Source: Acarospora socialis
Taxonomy: Eukaryota > Ascomycota > Lecanoromycetes > Acarosporales > Acarosporaceae
Direction of reading: 5' to 3'
Assembly (NCBI GenBank): GCA_025617375.2
Contig: JAMYGW020000011.1
Location: 558,001-622,000 of the forward strand
DNA length: 64,000 nt
This document shows, piece after piece, positions 61,808 through 64,000 of the stretch (position 1 is its first letter; the number at the start of each line of letters is the position of its first letter). A program made the translations under genes and the position numbers. The notes under the pieces were generated by a model, which ran no database searches, was not told the origin of the DNA, and saw only the letters and a program-made list of their open reading frames with translations.

Positions 61808-63334
61808 ATGGCAGCAAACCAGGACTACGCTCTCATCTGCCTGGAGAATCCATTGCTGGGTACGACCCATCTCAATGGGCCCTTCTACCCCATAGCTAGC
61901 CCTTGCTGACAGCACAATCCCGAACCGCAGACATCCAAGGCCAAGGGTAATCTCCCACCGCAACGACGACTCACTGACCGCTCACTAATCCCATTCCTCC
62001 CAGAGACGCCCAGCTCCTCGAGAAATATGGCATGAAACCCAACGACGCCATCCTGGCCGAGGAAAAGCACATGGGCCTCTACGAAGACCTACTAAAGAAC
62101 CACAACGCCAAACTGATCGCCGGCGGCGCGGCGCAGAACACGGCGAGAGGGGCCCAGGTACCTTTCCCTCCTCCCCCCTTCCCTCCATCCCTATCCTCCA
62201 GCCCTGCCTACAGTACACTCAGCAAAAACCCAACCCTTCTAACCCCTCCCCGCGCCTGCCCCAAAACAGTACATCCTCCCCCCATCCTCCGTCCTCTACA
62301 TCGGCTGCGTCGGACGCGACAAATACGCCGACATCCTGGCCTCCGCATGCCGCGACGCCGGTCTGCGCACCGAGTACCGCGTCGACGACACCCAGCCCAC
62401 CGGCCGCTGCGGCGTCATCATCACCGGCCACGACCGCAGCATGTGCACGCACCTGGCGGCCGCGAACGAGTACAGGCTCGAGCACCTGCAGTCGCCGCAT
62501 GTCTGGGAGGTCGTGCAGAAGGCCCGGGTCTACTATGTCGGGGGCTACCATCTGACGGTGTGCGTGCCGGCTGTGATGGCGTTGGCGGAGGAGGCGGCGA
62601 GGGAGGATAAGGTGCGTTTTTGTGCCTTCGTTTCTTTGCTTTTTCCCCGTCTGCGCCGTCTCGATTCGATCCATATCCCACGAGCTGGCTACCCGACTCC
62701 GCTGACACGTCCTGAAACGGAACCGAAACATAGATCTTCATCCTCTCCCTCTCCGCCCCCTTCATCCCGCAATTCTTCACCGCCCCGCTCGACGCCACCT
62801 CGCCCTACTGGGACTACCTGATCGGCAACGAGACCGAGGCTCGCGCCTACGCCGCCGCCCACGCCCTCGACACCGACGACATCCCCACCATCGCGAAACA
62901 CCTCGCCCGCCTGCCGAAGAAGAACGCGAAGCGCGCGAGGACGGTTGTCGTGACGCAGGGTACCGATCCGACGGTCGTGGCGGTTGCGAAGCCGGGTGAG
63001 GGGCACGCAGAGAAGGAGGTGGAGGTGGAGGTGAGGACGTTCCCGGTGCGGGAGGTGGGTGGGGAGGAGATTTGCGATACGAATGGTGCTGGGTAGGGCT
63101 TTTTTCGCTCTTTTGAATCCCCACTTGTCTTTTTTTCGAGTTTCCTTTCCGCTCGCAAGGTGAAGAGAGGGACGGCGGGATCGAGGGACTACATGGCTGA
63201 CGGTTACGGGGATCGGACAGAGACGCGTTCGCGGGCGGCTTCGTGGCGGGCATAGTGCAGGGCAAGGCGTTGGCCGAATGCGTCGATATGGGGCACTGGT
63301 TGGCGAGTTTGAGTATCCGGGAGCTGGGGCCGAG
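61808..63334 (+). CDS. ADO1: Adenosine kinase (PfkB family); last exon unresolved
   Basis: It phosphorylates adenosine to AMP, which keeps the S-adenosylmethionine methylation cycle running by removing product. Exons: 61808-61859, a 16-nt microexon 61931-61946, 62004-62157, 62270-62611, 62734-63092, 63221-63334, all in phase. The start MAANQDYALICLENPLLDIQ depends on the microexon. Key parts: KYGMKPNDAILAEEKH; GGAAQNTARGAQ (substrate site); VLYIGCVGRDKY; GGYHLTVCVPAV; SLSAPFIPQFF; RTVVVTQGTDPT; and DTNGAGDAFAGGF, where the second Asp is the catalytic base. That last motif is itself split by an intron. The protein is complete to LASLSIRELGPR; the expected short tail (YPFPKQTY-like) should be a last exon downstream of the GTATGT donor at 63335, but no convincing acceptor plus tail appears. 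A 12-residue missing end is the main uncertainty. Confidence 0.9.
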
Positions 63335-64000
63335 GTATGTGCTACTTTTACTTCTACGCCTTCGTTTACCGGTCTGCACTCGTTTGTTTGTTTTGTTCGA
63401 GTGGCTTACACTGCTGCGCGAGAGAGTTTCTTTTCTTGTTCTCGCTGCTTTTGTCTGGAGGACTACGTACTGTATCTGCCGAAGAATCACAGGGAGAAAT
63501 GAACGGAACGCATACTCAGTTTAGGCCGGACTGGAGACAAGAGCACGGAATTCGAAATATGGGAAGAAAGCACAAGGAAACCCTCCGTCTCGCCCGCTCA
63601 GCACCACTTCCCTCCCCTTCTTTCGTCTTTCCATCGTCCTTTTTTTCCTCCATCAATCCTTTACTCTCCTTTCCATCTCCCCCCCCAATGTCTCAAAAAC
63701 ACGAAAAGCAATTTGATCTTTATCCAAGCAACCTCCCTTCCACCTCTCACACTCATTCATCCATTCCCGTCCTCGCTTCCCTTTCCTCCAAACAACATAG
63801 AAAAGCACAAGCTGACAACCTCCACCTCTGCATCGGAAACGAAACAGCTACCCCTTCCCGAAACAAACCTACCAGTCAGCATCCGCATCGTCGTCGTCGT
63901 AGCCTAACTCACGGGAACGACAGAGGAGAAGCGGGGGAGGGGGATATGCGAGACGAGCATAGCATAGCAGAGCATAGAGAGGCGTTTGGTCGGTTCTTTC
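63335..64000. other. End of window: adenosine kinase last intron/3' region, then pyrimidine-rich DNA
   Basis: The first 150 bp should contain the missing last exon. TATCTGCCGAAG near 63472 encodes YLPK in one frame and may be part of it, but the phase does not fit. From about 63590 the plus strand is a CT-rich tract with no coding frame of note, possibly the leader of a gene beyond the window. Confidence 0.4.

Overview
The window is nuclear DNA of a filamentous ascomycete (Pezizomycotina, most likely a dothideomycete). The evidence is dense genes on both strands, short GT-AG introns (about 50-120 nt) with CTAAC/CTGAC-like branch sites, recognisable fungal housekeeping proteins (Gcn2, Ste11/SteC-type MAPKKK, Cut12-type spindle-pole protein, Vps18, Slp1-type SUN protein), and one block of transposons mutated in the way fungal repeat-induced point mutation (RIP) does. 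Most genes are split, so I assembled exon structures by hand from splice signals, reading-frame phase and family conservation.

Left arm (1-14.0 kb): the 3' end of a carboxylesterase; RBG2/DRG2 GTPase (10 exons, minus) divergent from CWC2 splicing factor; GCN2 eIF2-alpha kinase (minus) divergent from a Cut12-like spindle-pole protein; and a Spo12-like cell-cycle regulator (minus).

Middle (14.0-27.7 kb): one continuous AT-rich island with no host gene. It is a three-level nest. A Tc1/mariner DNA transposon (12-bp inverted ends, TA target duplication) is interrupted by a chromodomain Ty3/gypsy element (LTRs about 380 bp), which is itself interrupted by a second, related Ty3/gypsy element (LTRs of 320 bp each). 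All three are dead. By eye I find no CpG dinucleotide in the whole 13.7 kb. At many sites one LTR reads CA where its partner reads TG, the pair expected when an ancestral CpG decays independently on the two strands.

Right arm (27.7-64 kb): a peroxisomal-type acyl-CoA dehydrogenase; LSG1 (60S maturation GTPase) divergent from LTV1 (40S maturation factor) over a 200-bp shared promoter; a Slp1-type SUN-domain ER/nuclear-envelope protein; a small conserved hypothetical protein; a ubiquitin-specific protease ending in a CaaX prenylation box; mitochondrial ribosomal protein uL5m (Mrpl7); a SteC/Ste11 MAPKKK divergent from VPS18; a long gene-poor stretch (53.1-59.5 kb) that ends in the probable leader of a Ksp1-type kinase; and adenosine kinase with a 16-nt microexon.

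No rRNA, tRNA or CRISPR array was recognised. The genes do not form a single pathway cluster. The most notable points are the nested, CpG-free transposon island, the CaaX-terminated deubiquitinase, the paired ribosome-biogenesis genes and several microexons or stop-free introns.
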